This document shows, piece by piece, positions 17,305 to 26,221 of a DNA stretch of 64,000 nt. Positions within the stretch are counted from its first letter, which is position 1. The number at the start of each line of letters is the position of its first letter. The notes under the pieces are model-generated. The model was not told the origin of the DNA. It did no database searches and saw nothing but the letters and a program-made list of their open reading frames with translations. The position numbers and the translations under genes are program-made. Source of the stretch: an uncultured Latescibacterota bacterium (GTDB taxonomy: Bacteria; Latescibacterota; UBA2968; UBA8231); the NCBI GenBank assembly GCA_951813615.1, contig OX638377.1, positions 5,429,739-5,493,738 on the forward strand, read 5' to 3'.

Positions 17305-18294
17305 CTACGACTCCCAAGGAACGGGCACATTGATCTCCGTGGCGATGTGCTGCAACATGTCGAGGTGTTCTTCAGTCATCGGAATACCACTATGCTCGCG
17401 TGATTGCTCGCGCTGCCATTCCAAGCTGCCGGGGACTTCGGCACTTGCCAGTCCCGGCATGGGGTTTAGCGACCGACTCTCGCGCAAGATGCGAGCAAGC
17501 TCCGCCTTATAAGCCTCCAAATCGCCCAACCGCGCCACATCAATCGCCACCAGCGTAAATGCCCGCGTGGCACTTGCAAATTTTGGGTTGCGCGATTCAG
17601 GCGTCGCCGTACCCGCTAAAATGCCCGCCAAGAACCACGACGTAAATCGCATTCCCAAACTCTTGAAAACAAAGTCTGGAAATGTCTGCAATGCCTCGGG
17701 GAGCTTGCTGCGGTCCTTCAACATGTTCGCATTCATATCCAGCACGAACGGTGGGTCTTCTGCCGTTGGAATGCCAAAACACATCGGCGGGGCACCCATC
17801 GCATCCCACACCGTTGCATCGGGATGCGTCGGTTTTTCCCAAGCAGTACCCCCTGCCACGGAAAAGGTCGCCAAGTCGCGCACCAGTGCCAGCCGCGCAT
17901 AAATCCCCACGCTGCCCACATGCCCGTGATTGCGCGTACACACAACGGCAATGCCATTTGCTTGCGCCTTTTCAATGACCGCCTCTGCCGCCTGCGTTGC
18001 CACCAAATAACCTGTACCGCCATCGCCGTCAAAAATTGCCATTGAAGGGGCATCCATGATTTGAGCGATTTCGGGTCGTGGATTAATGCGCCCCTCGCGG
18101 AACTCAGCCACATACCGCTGCAATTGGCGCGTACCGTGGGAAACCACCCCACGCAAATCCACATCCACTAGATAGCGCGCAATCAACGCAGCATCGCCGT
18201 CGGGCAAATGGACTTTGCGCAATACTTCAGTAGTAAAGTCGCGCAACATATCCGGCATGATGCGCCTAGCATCTTCGGGAACATAAACGGGCAT
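17305..18294 (-). CDS. Malate/L-lactate dehydrogenase family (Ldh2) oxidoreductase
   Basis: 329 residues. 'VDLRGVVSHGTRQLQRYV' near residue 48 contains the family's R-G-x-x-S-H-G signature, followed by 'NHGHVGSVGIYA' and 'TPESRNPKFA'. This NAD(P)-dependent family reduces 2-oxo acids (malate, ureidoglycolate, 2,3-diketogulonate, sulfolactate). It is followed upstream by a Gfo/Idh/MocA gene on the same strand (22-base gap), so the pair probably forms one unit with the PhyH gene further upstream. Substrate cannot be fixed from sequence. Confidence 0.87.
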   Translation of the reverse strand: MPVYVPEDARRIMPDMLRDFTTEVLRKVHLPDGDAALIARYLVDVDLRGVVSHGTRQLQRYVAEFREGRINPRPEIAQIMDAPSMAIFDGDGGTGYLVATQAAEAVIEKAQANGIAVVCTRNHGHVGSVGIYARLALVRDLATFSVAGGTAWEKPTHPDATVWDAMGAPPMCFGIPTAEDPPFVLDMNANMLKDRSKLPEALQTFPDFVFKSLGMRFTSWFLAGILAGTATPESRNPKFASATRAFTLVAIDVARLGDLEAYKAELARILRESRSLNPMPGLASAEVPGSLEWQREQSREHSGIPMTEEHLDMLQHIATEINVPVPWES

Positions 18295-18316
18295 GAAATC
18301 CTCCTATCTACGACCG

Positions 18317-19336
18317 TCAGAAATCGTTCCGCACCTTCTCCGGCATCCCCGATCTGAGCGAATCCCAACACGCAAGTCCTGTAGCAACAACCCTGGCCCC
18401 TTCTCGAACGCCGACCCAAGGCTTTGCACCGTTCAGGACGCAATCTGCCATGTGCCGCAGCATGACGATCATCTCGCTGGCGTGACCTCGCTCCGATGAA
18501 AACTCGGCGGTGACCTTGCGCGAGGGCAGGTCGCCAGTTGGATCGAGGCTCTTTGCGCCGTTGCAAATTGTGCCACGGGTTCCGTAAACGGCCAGACTGT
18601 TCATTGGGACTTCATGCGGATGTACGATGCCGAGAAAGTTCGCAATGCGGCCAATCTTGCCGGATGTAAACTTTGCGTTGATGACGAAGTTGTCCTCTTG
18701 AGGATAGTCCGGTGCGACACCGCTGCGCAGCCCGTAACAGTGGACTTCGTCGATGTCGCCCATGAACCAGCGCAAAAGATCGATTGGGTGGCAGGCGCCG
18801 CCCAGGATCAGATCTTGCGGCATCTCGACGCGCCAAGGGGAGTAGTCATAGACCGGGCGGAGATCGTGAACGTAGTGGGATTCAGCCATGAAAAGTTCGC
18901 CGATCTCGCCGGCATCGCAGGCGCGCTTCGCTTCCATGAAGTCATACCTCCCGCGCAGACTCTGCGTGACGAGCAGCACCTTGCCGGACCGGTCAACAGC
19001 TTCCACAACCTGTTCGACCTCTTCCATCGTGTACACCATCGACTTGGTGACCATCACGTGCTTGCCCGCGTCGAGCGCAGTCAGAATCTGCTGCGCGTGA
19101 AGTGGTCCAGGCGTGTAGATACCGATAATGTCGAGGTCGCTGCGCGCGACCAGTTCGTCGAAATCAGATGTCAGAGCGTCGATCCCAAATTCGCGGCCGA
19201 GCGCTTCGAGCTTGTCCTGTTGCTTATCGCACAGAGCGGTGACGCGGATCGGCAAGGAGCTGCTTTCCGACTGATTGGCACCAAGCAGCGTTCTGCCGTG
19301 GCCAAGCCCGGCGACGCCGATGCTGAGTTGGCTCAT
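18317..19336 (-). CDS. Gfo/Idh/MocA-family oxidoreductase
   Basis: 339 residues. 'IGVAGLGHGRTLLGA' is the dinucleotide-binding turn; 'KHVMVTKSMVYTMEE' replaces the usual E-K-P with T-K-S; 'GELFMAESHYVHD' and 'GGACHPIDLLRWFMG' are the substrate-domain G-G-x-x-H-x-x-D motif. Distinct from the copy at 14649. Same strand as Ldh2 (downstream) and PhyH (upstream, 55-base gap). Confidence 0.87.
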   Translation of the reverse strand: MSQLSIGVAGLGHGRTLLGANQSESSSLPIRVTALCDKQQDKLEALGREFGIDALTSDFDELVARSDLDIIGIYTPGPLHAQQILTALDAGKHVMVTKSMVYTMEEVEQVVEAVDRSGKVLLVTQSLRGRYDFMEAKRACDAGEIGELFMAESHYVHDLRPVYDYSPWRVEMPQDLILGGACHPIDLLRWFMGDIDEVHCYGLRSGVAPDYPQEDNFVINAKFTSGKIGRIANFLGIVHPHEVPMNSLAVYGTRGTICNGAKSLDPTGDLPSRKVTAEFSSERGHASEMIVMLRHMADCVLNGAKPWVGVREGARVVATGLACWDSLRSGMPEKVRNDF

Positions 19337-19391
19337 TTTCGTCTTTCTCCCGGTTAATTTTGCTAGTCGTGTAAGCGCGGGTTGTATCAGA

Positions 19392-20615
19392 TCACGCGGC
19401 TGTCCAACTGGCGATAAAGTCTTCCGCGCCGTAGTCCGCGGGCATCTCGTTGAAGTAATGCTTCATCGGGGCGGCTTGGAATCCCGGCACAAAGTGTTCC
19501 TCGTCCGCTTGCAACAGATCCTCAAGCGGACCGAAGCGATCCCAAAGCAAGCGCGCCTCATCCGAGGTAAATCGATCGGCGAACTCCGGCCCCCAGTTGA
19601 GCGTAATAGGGTGCTTCCCCAGAACGCGACGTTGGAGATCTTCGGCGATTCCCTGCAGCGGTGGATCCTTGTGCAGCCGAATCGCCAGTGCGGCCTTGCA
19701 GAGAAAGACCGTTGACAGAATCCTACCCTTCTCGCCCCGCTCCGGATGCAGGCCGTCCAAAGCGTTCAGATACGCGGCACCATCTCCCGCGACAACAGCC
19801 CGCAGCGCCGAGTCCGTATGCTGCTTCATCTTCTCACCGCGGTCGTTCCAGCGCGTGAACGCCGCCTGTGCGTCTGTGGAGATATGTTCGATAAACGAAA
19901 GATCGTCAATTGACGTAAAAGTCGAGAAACCACCGTGAACGGTACGCCGCATCTTGGGACTGTAGTTGCTGCCCCAGTGGAGGATCGGGAGGATATAAAC
20001 GACGCCGTCCCCGGCTTCGAGATGAGTCTGCACGCCAGTGGGCAGGGGGCGGGGGGAATCTGCCAACATTACCTCGTTCTCTTCGGGCGTGTTCAGCCGC
20101 AAATGGCTACCCGGCACCACCCACAGGACGCTGTCGTCGTAGAGCGGGATGTTCCACTGGACATAGCGCGGACCTCCTTCGACGATGTCGTCGATGTAGC
20201 CCTGAAGCGGCGCGGTGTCGATAGGGTGGAGATCGCGGTGCCACCTCGCTGGGCCGTGATCTCTGATGGGATTGCACATCATCATCATTTCTGTGACGGC
20301 CCCATCCGCTATGCCGAGAAGCTCTGTGCTGACCCCATGGATGTTCTCTTCAAGCCATACCTCGACCGCCAGCGCGGTCTCCGGGTCAATCTGATTGACG
20401 AGAGGTGCCCTTGAGAGTTGCAGGCGAGGCTGCGCCCCAGTCTCCCAAACGCCCCCAGGCGGATCGCCTTCCGCGCGCTCGGCCTTCCAGTTCTCGCGCT
20501 GGCGGTTGACGAGCGTCTCGTACGCCTGCCGGACGCGTTCGAGTTTGTCGCACGGCACGGCTTCCTTGACGATGAGGTAGCCGGTTTCCAGAAATTCGTC
20601 GCGGTTGAGCTTCAT
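19392..20615 (-). CDS. Phytanoyl-CoA dioxygenase (PhyH) family protein, long form
   Basis: 407 residues. 'ARWHRDLHPID' gives H-x-D, 'VHGGFSTF' the distal His region; the C-terminal ~100 residues after the barrel are longer than in the other PhyH copies here. ATG 20615 has GGAG seven bases upstream; the longer frame would start at a TTG. Probably hydroxylates an unknown small molecule. It is the first gene of the leftward block with MocA and Ldh2. Confidence 0.85.
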   Translation of the reverse strand: MKLNRDEFLETGYLIVKEAVPCDKLERVRQAYETLVNRQRENWKAERAEGDPPGGVWETGAQPRLQLSRAPLVNQIDPETALAVEVWLEENIHGVSTELLGIADGAVTEMMMMCNPIRDHGPARWHRDLHPIDTAPLQGYIDDIVEGGPRYVQWNIPLYDDSVLWVVPGSHLRLNTPEENEVMLADSPRPLPTGVQTHLEAGDGVVYILPILHWGSNYSPKMRRTVHGGFSTFTSIDDLSFIEHISTDAQAAFTRWNDRGEKMKQHTDSALRAVVAGDGAAYLNALDGLHPERGEKGRILSTVFLCKAALAIRLHKDPPLQGIAEDLQRRVLGKHPITLNWGPEFADRFTSDEARLLWDRFGPLEDLLQADEEHFVPGFQAAPMKHYFNEMPADYGAEDFIASWTAA

Positions 20616-20731
20616 GGCAGACTCCAATCAGGGTAACGGAGCGGTTTGCTCGGAAGGGACATAAGGCTCGTAGCCGGGGCACCGTGTTAGAAGATGGTTC
20701 TTTTACCGCAAGCGAACCACACATTTGTTGA

Positions 20732-20760
20732 TTGACCTGTTATGACACCTGCATCATATT
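20732..20760 (+). promoter_or_regulatory. Candidate sigma-70-type promoter for the PhyH pair
   Basis: TTGACC, 17 bases, CATATT, in the 193-base divergent region between two PhyH genes. A transcript would start near 20767, leaving about 40 bases before the ATG at 20809. Based on matches to the general consensus only. Confidence 0.35.
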
Positions 20761-20808
20761 CGTTTGAGAAATTGATCGTACTCGTGCGTCCAATACGCCG
20801 AGGGCACC

Positions 20809-21825
20809 ATGACGCATCAAACAGGAATCCAACCCATGCCCCAACTAACCCCATCCCAACTCGACCAATACCAAGAGCACGGCTTCGTCCTCGTCGAAGA
20901 CCTCCTCGACCCCACCACCGACATCGATCCCGTCTTAGCCGAATACGACGAAATCCTCGACGAGCTCGCCAACGAACTCTTTGCCGCAGGGCAGATCGCC
21001 TCCACCTACGCCGACCTCGGCTTTGACGAGCGCCTCTGCCAGATCTACAACGAAACCGGCCAAGTCTACGCCCAGCACTTCGACATCTCGCTGCCCCAAG
21101 GCGGTATTGGCCCGGATTCGCCCATCGCCGTTGGCCCCGCCGCCTTCGCCATGCTGCGCAACGAAAAGCTCCTCGACATCATCGAAAACCTCATCGGCCC
21201 GGAAATCTACTCCAACCCCGTCCAGCACATCCGCATCAAACCGCCCGAGCAGTACTTGCCCGGTGTCCCGAAGGACCACCACGGCCGCATCGCGGGCTTC
21301 GCCGTCGGTGCCACGCCCTGGCATCAAGACAACGGCGTGGTTCTGCCCGAGGCCGACGAGACCGACATGCTCACCGTGTGGGTGCCGCTGACCAACGCCT
21401 TCCGCGAACACGGCTGCATTGAAGTCGTCGCCGGCAGTCACCGCGACGGGCTGTTACACCACTGCCAGTTCAAGGGCGTCGGCCACTTTATCCGCGACCA
21501 AGATCTAGCCCTCGACCGCGTCGTCACCGCCGAACTGAAGCGCGGCGATGTGCTCTTCATGCACCGGCAGACCTGCCATTCGTCGCTGCCCAACGTCAGC
21601 GAGCAGGTGCGGATCAGCTTCGACCTCCGCTACAACCCCACCGGCCAGCCCACCGGCCGACCGCTCTTTCCCGGCTTCGTCGCCCGCAGCCGCAAAGATC
21701 CCCACAGCGAACTGCGCGATCCAGCGACTTGGGCGCAATCGTGGTACGACGCACGAGAAAGACTGACTGATAAAAACTTGCCCTCGTTCAATCGCTGGCC
21801 GTTCGAAGACCCCACCTGCGCCTGA
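20809..21825 (+). CDS. Phytanoyl-CoA dioxygenase (PhyH) family protein
   Basis: 338 residues. 'LDQYQEHGFVLVEDLLDP' is the typical N-terminal helix and strand; 'TPWHQDNGVVLPEAD' gives H-x-D (~170), 'LFMHRQTCHSSLPNVSEQ' the distal His, and 'RISFDLRYNPTGQP' the 2-oxoglutarate-binding Arg. An internal ATG at 20836 is an alternative start with AGGA before it. Five bases separate it from the next PhyH gene, so they are co-transcribed and may act on the same compound. Confidence 0.88.
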   Translation: MTHQTGIQPMPQLTPSQLDQYQEHGFVLVEDLLDPTTDIDPVLAEYDEILDELANELFAAGQIASTYADLGFDERLCQIYNETGQVYAQHFDISLPQGGIGPDSPIAVGPAAFAMLRNEKLLDIIENLIGPEIYSNPVQHIRIKPPEQYLPGVPKDHHGRIAGFAVGATPWHQDNGVVLPEADETDMLTVWVPLTNAFREHGCIEVVAGSHRDGLLHHCQFKGVGHFIRDQDLALDRVVTAELKRGDVLFMHRQTCHSSLPNVSEQVRISFDLRYNPTGQPTGRPLFPGFVARSRKDPHSELRDPATWAQSWYDARERLTDKNLPSFNRWPFEDPTCA

Positions 21826-21830
21826 ACGCT

Positions 21831-22685
21831 ATGGTCGAGTTGGAATTGAGTGCGGGCGAACACAGCGCGCACAAGCTAAAACCAGAGCACCTGCAACAAG
21901 CCGTCGCCGCCCTGCACGACGATGGCTTCGTCGTCCTCCACCGCGCCATTGATCCCGCGCACATCAAAATGCTGCGCGAGCGCATGCTCGCCGACGTCGA
22001 AGAAATCCTCGCCCTCGCCGACGTCCCCTATCAGTTCAACGACGGCCACCTGCAGCAAGACCCGCCGCCCTTTCCGCCGTACCTCTTCCGCGATGTGCTC
22101 GTCAATGATTTCGTCGTCGAAATAAATCACGCAGTACTCGGTGAGGGCGTCAAAAACGCCTTCTACAGCGGCAACACCTGCCTACCCAACACCACTCAGC
22201 AGCCCCTCCACGTTGACGCCGGTCAGCTCTGGCCCAATCTCGAGGTAGCGACGCCAGCCTACGGCATTGTCGTCAATGTACCAGTCGTCAACGCCACGCC
22301 CGCAAACGGCAGCACCGAACTGTGGCCCGGCACCCACCTAGACACCACCCGCGCCCTCAACGACAGCGACATCAAGCTATCGCCCGCAATCGAAGAACGC
22401 CTCCGCGCCGAGTGCAAACCCCAGCAGCCGAATGTGCCCGCCGGCAGCGTGCTGATCCGCGATATGCGCCTCTGGCATCGCGGCATGCCCAACCTCACCG
22501 ACCAGCCCCGCCCGATGATCGCCATGATCCACTGGGCGCACTGGTGGCACACGAAAAAGCCGCTGTTGTTTCCCAAGGGGACGGAAGATTTGTTTGCAGA
22601 TAGTGCGTTGGAGACGGTAGCAGAATTTGTCGATGGACCAATCGACTACATCAGCCGCAATCGAAAGTACGATTACTCCGAGTAG
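21831..22685 (+). CDS. Phytanoyl-CoA dioxygenase (PhyH) family protein
   Basis: 284 residues. 'LQQAVAALHDDGFVVLHRAI' N-terminus, 'QPLHVDAGQLWP' (H-x-D), 'LWPGTHLD' and 'MRLWHRGMPNLTDQPRP' (distal His and Arg). Only about as similar to its neighbour at 20809 as family members generally are, so this is not a recent tandem duplication. Convergent with the DUF1015 gene 10 bases away. Confidence 0.87.
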   Translation: MVELELSAGEHSAHKLKPEHLQQAVAALHDDGFVVLHRAIDPAHIKMLRERMLADVEEILALADVPYQFNDGHLQQDPPPFPPYLFRDVLVNDFVVEINHAVLGEGVKNAFYSGNTCLPNTTQQPLHVDAGQLWPNLEVATPAYGIVVNVPVVNATPANGSTELWPGTHLDTTRALNDSDIKLSPAIEERLRAECKPQQPNVPAGSVLIRDMRLWHRGMPNLTDQPRPMIAMIHWAHWWHTKKPLLFPKGTEDLFADSALETVAEFVDGPIDYISRNRKYDYSE

Positions 22686-22695
22686 GCTCCAACGC

Positions 22696-24006
22696 TCACG
22701 GCACCAGCCGCCGACACTCCAAGTAGTACCGCTTCTCCGCGGCCTCGCCCAGCGAAAACGTCTTGCGCGGCGTGGCTCCGTCCATGATGATCGTCTTGAA
22801 CAAATCGCGCTTGTCCATAGTCGGCAGAAAGAAGCCGATGCTGTCCGGCTCAGCAGCTAGCTGCTCTAGCACGTCCTCGCCGTGGATATAGTCGAGGCGG
22901 GCGCGAGGATGCGCGTCGATATAACGATCTAAAAAGGCCTGCAACGACGCTACTTCGAGCTGGAAGTTCGGTTTGGTGATACTCAACAGGCCGCGCTCGG
23001 TTCCGCTTATGTAGGGAGTGTGGTGTCCCGGACCGACGGCCACATCGCGACAGGCAGCCTCCCACCTGTCCCGGTCCGCAAAGGTCCGACGGCTAAGTCC
23101 ACTCCCTGTGCAGTGCGTCTCCATCGCCCGCAAGAGATCGGCCGCATCTACTCCAAAAACCACCCGATGGATGGGCGCAAACTCCAACCCCTCGTCGTGG
23201 ACATTGACTAGTTCGGCCAAGGCATAGCGCGCCGGGTGATTCATTATCTGGCGCTCGTCCTCTGCTTGCGCCTTGAGTCGCTCCCAGACGGCGCGCGCCG
23301 TGGCGAAGGAGTGATTGCCGTCGCCCATCGCGTAGATCATCGGTGGCTCGCCACACGCGAGTCGGGCGATATGCCCGGCGATTTCGTCAATCAATGCCCC
23401 ATCGTCGATGTGCCAGCCTCGAAGCCTGCCACCTTCCAGCATCATCTCGAAATCGTAGGCCAGTTCCAGGTCTTTTGCGCCAAGCGGCTCAATCACTGTC
23501 TGCTGCGGATCGTCGATCAGCACCATGATGTGCGGGGTTTCTAGCGGTGCCTTCTCCCGCACTTGGATCCTCGGAGGCAGCCGACTTTGATCGGTGCCTT
23601 CGGTCGTGCGAATCAGCTTCTGTGCTCCATCGCGGTAGTCGTACTGCTCCAAGTCCAAGGCGACGACCAATCCCTTGCGCGGCGCAGCGCGCCCCACTTC
23701 CCGCTCCACCAGCATAAATCCGGGTCGCTGCTCCACCAGCACGCCGCTTTTGAGATACTCCTGCATTCGCTGGTTAATGCCGGCAATGGTCTGTTCGCGG
23801 CAAGCCTCCTCGAGGTAGGCTTCGGGAAAAACCAGATGTAGCGTCGAAGGGGCCGGTCCAACAATCCGCCGCACTTGTTCCCAGTACTCGGGCTGCGAAG
23901 TGTACTGGTCGCAAGCAATGACCGACCACGTTTCAAGGGGAATATCCGCCCTCGGCAAGAGCAGGGACGGCACGTGCAGGGCGATTTCGGGATAGTATCG
24001 CTTCAT
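22696..24006 (-). CDS. DUF1015 family protein
   Basis: 436 residues. 'CDQYTSQPEYWEQV', 'VALDLEQYDYRDGAQKLIRT', 'YAMGDGNHSFATARAVWE' and 'HRVVFGVDA' match DUF1015, a widespread and uncharacterised family sometimes linked to serine or SpoIIAA-like kinases. ATG 24006 is preferred; a GTG lies one codon earlier. It starts 6 bases after the stop of the TIM-barrel gene, so it is the third gene of a leftward operon. Confidence 0.85.
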   Translation of the reverse strand: MKRYYPEIALHVPSLLLPRADIPLETWSVIACDQYTSQPEYWEQVRRIVGPAPSTLHLVFPEAYLEEACREQTIAGINQRMQEYLKSGVLVEQRPGFMLVEREVGRAAPRKGLVVALDLEQYDYRDGAQKLIRTTEGTDQSRLPPRIQVREKAPLETPHIMVLIDDPQQTVIEPLGAKDLELAYDFEMMLEGGRLRGWHIDDGALIDEIAGHIARLACGEPPMIYAMGDGNHSFATARAVWERLKAQAEDERQIMNHPARYALAELVNVHDEGLEFAPIHRVVFGVDAADLLRAMETHCTGSGLSRRTFADRDRWEAACRDVAVGPGHHTPYISGTERGLLSITKPNFQLEVASLQAFLDRYIDAHPRARLDYIHGEDVLEQLAAEPDSIGFFLPTMDKRDLFKTIIMDGATPRKTFSLGEAAEKRYYLECRRLVP

Positions 24007-24012
24007 CACCGA

Positions 24013-24840
24013 CTAACCGAGCAGCGGTCTGACCCAAGTCGGAAAAATCGGGAATATCTCCTCTGGCTCCGCTAGTTCGGGATGCCAGCGCTTCTCGTGC
24101 TCAAACATGATCCAGCCGTCGTACCCGTGTCCCTTGAGCAGAGCTATCGCCTCTTCTAAGGGCAACTGGCCCGCGCCCGGTGGCACGTAGCGCCAACCGT
24201 CCCGCATCGCCTCGGCGTGCTCGGGGTCATAGACGGCGTCTTTGACGTGGGTATAACCGATGCGCGGCCCCACCGCCTGATAGGTCTGCTCCGGCGACTC
24301 CTCGCCCACCCGCGCCGTGTGGCCCATATCCCAGAGCACGCCGAACGCCTCGTTGGGAATGCGGTCGAGCAGCAGCTTGCACTCCACCGCCTTGATCCAC
24401 TCGTCGTGGGTCTCAAAAAACCACTTGAGCTGGCAGGCACCATCCAATGCGAGGATCTGTTCCATCGTCTCCCGCCCGATGTCAGCTAATTCCTCTTTGG
24501 AATAGGTCTTGGAGTCGCCGCCGCCAAAAACCCGGATCGAGCCGCAGCCCAACGCATTGGCCACCGGGATCGAGCGCCGCGCCTCTTCTACGTTCTCCGC
24601 TAACTTCTCCGGCACGCAGACCCGGATGCTGGAACTGATTCCCGACACCTCCATGCCAGCATCTGCTAGCTGGCGGCGGGTCTGGGCGGCCCCGCTGGTG
24701 AAGGCCGGCAGTTGGGTGACGTCCATCGTCTCCTGCAATCCGCGGAAATCGACGCCTTCGTACCCGTATTCGCGGCCCCGGCGGCAAATGGTATCCAAGT
24801 CCCAGTCTGGACAGCCCAACGTCGTAAAGCTGATTTTCAT
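24013..24840 (-). CDS. Sugar phosphate isomerase/epimerase (TIM barrel, AP-endonuclease-2 fold)
   Basis: 275 residues. 'MKISFTTLGCPDWDLDTIC' start, 'GYEGVDFRGLQ', 'FFETHDEWIKA' (Glu/His ~143-145), 'GVLWDMGHTARVGE' (Asp/His ~171-174), 'YTHVKDAVYD' and 'IMFEHEKRW' (Glu) provide the metal site. ATG overlaps the sulfotransferase stop as ATGA. Likely isomerises a sugar or inosose; unrelated in detail to the copy at 15767. Confidence 0.87.
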   Translation of the reverse strand: MKISFTTLGCPDWDLDTICRRGREYGYEGVDFRGLQETMDVTQLPAFTSGAAQTRRQLADAGMEVSGISSSIRVCVPEKLAENVEEARRSIPVANALGCGSIRVFGGGDSKTYSKEELADIGRETMEQILALDGACQLKWFFETHDEWIKAVECKLLLDRIPNEAFGVLWDMGHTARVGEESPEQTYQAVGPRIGYTHVKDAVYDPEHAEAMRDGWRYVPPGAGQLPLEEAIALLKGHGYDGWIMFEHEKRWHPELAEPEEIFPIFPTWVRPLLG

Positions 24841-25562
24841 GGCATCTCTCCGTATCCGTTTTCGTTCATGGCATCCCTAAAAAAGTCAAACGTATGCTGC
24901 TCCTGGTCCGTTTCCCACCGCCCCAACGACTCCGGCCGCACCACAATCCGACCCAACTCAAATCCCAGAAACTTCTCCAGTTCCCGCAACACCTCCTCCT
25001 GCTTCAGCACAAAATCCTCGAACCGCACCAACATCCACTTCTTTGGTTTGGGCGTGGCCTTCATCAGCTCGTATTGGTATTTCCACGAAATGGCCCGCCG
25101 CCGCCGGATATCGTCCGTGCGCTCGTACTCGACGCCGAAATCCGCTAGGTCATCGGTCTTGTGAGCGCCGATGATGCTGTCGCGCGGGTCGCGAATCCAG
25201 TGAATGTAGTGGATGTCGGGAAACATCCGCACAATCCACGGGTAAATCAACGTCGTCTCCGGCAGCTTCCAACCCTTGTGCTCCGAGCGGTCGGCCGCAA
25301 TGTCTTGCAGGTATTCGCCGATCAAGTCCTCAAATTCCGGGTCGATTTTCGCGCTGTGCAAATCGTCGAAATCCCACTCCAAGCCACCCTTCCACTTGAC
25401 GTATTTGGCCATGACCCTACAGGCATCGTAGAGGGCATGCGGCGGCAACTTGTCGCCCGAGCGATTGAGCGTACTGCCCATAAAAACGCCGCTGGCATAG
25501 AGCGTGTGAGCTATGGCGCGCGTGCCCGAGTGGCCGCGGCCGATGACGGTGACTATCGACAT
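24837..25562 (-). CDS. Sulfotransferase-family P-loop protein
   Basis: 241 residues. 'VIGRGHSGTRAIAHTL' (residues 6-21) is a 5'-phosphosulfate loop and 'IHWIRDPRDSIIGAH' (~120) the 3'-phosphate-binding motif of PAPS-dependent sulfotransferases; 'LVRFEDFVLKQEEVLREL' is the C-terminal family motif. It would transfer sulfate from PAPS to a hydroxyl or amino group. First gene of the three-gene leftward operon. Its presence with a sulfatase 20 kb away suggests handling of sulfated molecules. Confidence 0.82.
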   Translation of the reverse strand: MSIVTVIGRGHSGTRAIAHTLYASGVFMGSTLNRSGDKLPPHALYDACRVMAKYVKWKGGLEWDFDDLHSAKIDPEFEDLIGEYLQDIAADRSEHKGWKLPETTLIYPWIVRMFPDIHYIHWIRDPRDSIIGAHKTDDLADFGVEYERTDDIRRRRAISWKYQYELMKATPKPKKWMLVRFEDFVLKQEEVLRELEKFLGFELGRIVVRPESLGRWETDQEQHTFDFFRDAMNENGYGEMP

Positions 25563-25629
25563 ACCTGTTCCTAAGAGTAGGGCCTAGGTACCGACAGCCG
25601 AACAGGCCATACATGTGCTTGGGAATTTG

Positions 25630-25911
25630 CTAAGTACTCGAAACAACTAAGCTACGTGCCTTGGCAGCTCTATCTAAATCGTATGTTGACTGCATGTTCA
25701 TCCAAAGCTTCGCCGATGTCCCGAGGGCCTCGGCAAGGTCGAGTGCTGCATCGGCCGTTACGTCGCGTTCGCCTTGAATGAACGCATTGAGTCGAGTTTG
25801 GGACCAGCCGATTTTCTCCGCAAATGCCGTCAGATCCATATCCATGGGTTCGAGAAATTCCTCGAGAAGCATCTCGCCCGGGTGAAAGGGGTTCTCAGGT
25901 TGTCGCTCCAT
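25630..25911 (-). CDS. higA: HigA-type antitoxin, XRE helix-turn-helix
   Basis: 93 residues from ATG 25911. 'HPGEMLLEEFLEPMDMDLTA' is the characteristic HigA/VapI N-terminus; the helix-turn-helix is 'FAEKIGWSQTRLNAFIQGER' and is followed by 'TADAALDLAEALGTSAKLWM'. Located 19 bases downstream of the toxin, the reversed (toxin-first) order typical of higBA. It should neutralise HigB and repress the operon. Confidence 0.9.
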   Translation of the reverse strand: MERQPENPFHPGEMLLEEFLEPMDMDLTAFAEKIGWSQTRLNAFIQGERDVTADAALDLAEALGTSAKLWMNMQSTYDLDRAAKARSLVVSST

Positions 25912-25930
25912 AGTTTTTACCTTGCCTCTG

Positions 25931-26221
25931 TCAGTGGTAGTCGGCAATCCGCACCTCATACGCCTGCCCGTCGCTCCATCGAAAGACCAATCGCCACTGA
26001 TCGTTGATTCTGATGGAGTAAAAGTCCTCCCACTCTCCCTTGAGCTTTTCCAATCTATTCCCCGGCGGTGTTCTCAGATCTCTCAAGTCTGTTGCATCGT
26101 GGAGGTAGAGCAGTTTCCGCCTAGCTGTCCGATGAAGCTGGGCAGAGAATGAACGAGTCGCTTTACTTTTTCTGTCATAGAACAAATCCTCCGCCAAGTC
26201 ATGTCCAAATGTCTGAATCAT
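25931..26221 (-). CDS. higB: HigB-type (RelE superfamily) mRNA interferase toxin
   Basis: 96 residues. 'DRKSKATRSFSAQLHRTARR', 'LRTPPGNRLEKLKGEWEDFY', 'YSIRINDQWRLVFRW' and terminal 'YEVRIADYH' match HigB, including the conserved I-R-x-N-x-Q-W-R-[IL] strand and terminal His. It would cleave mRNA on the ribosome. The pair is complete, so it may be active. Confidence 0.92.
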   Translation of the reverse strand: MIQTFGHDLAEDLFYDRKSKATRSFSAQLHRTARRKLLYLHDATDLRDLRTPPGNRLEKLKGEWEDFYSIRINDQWRLVFRWSDGQAYEVRIADYH

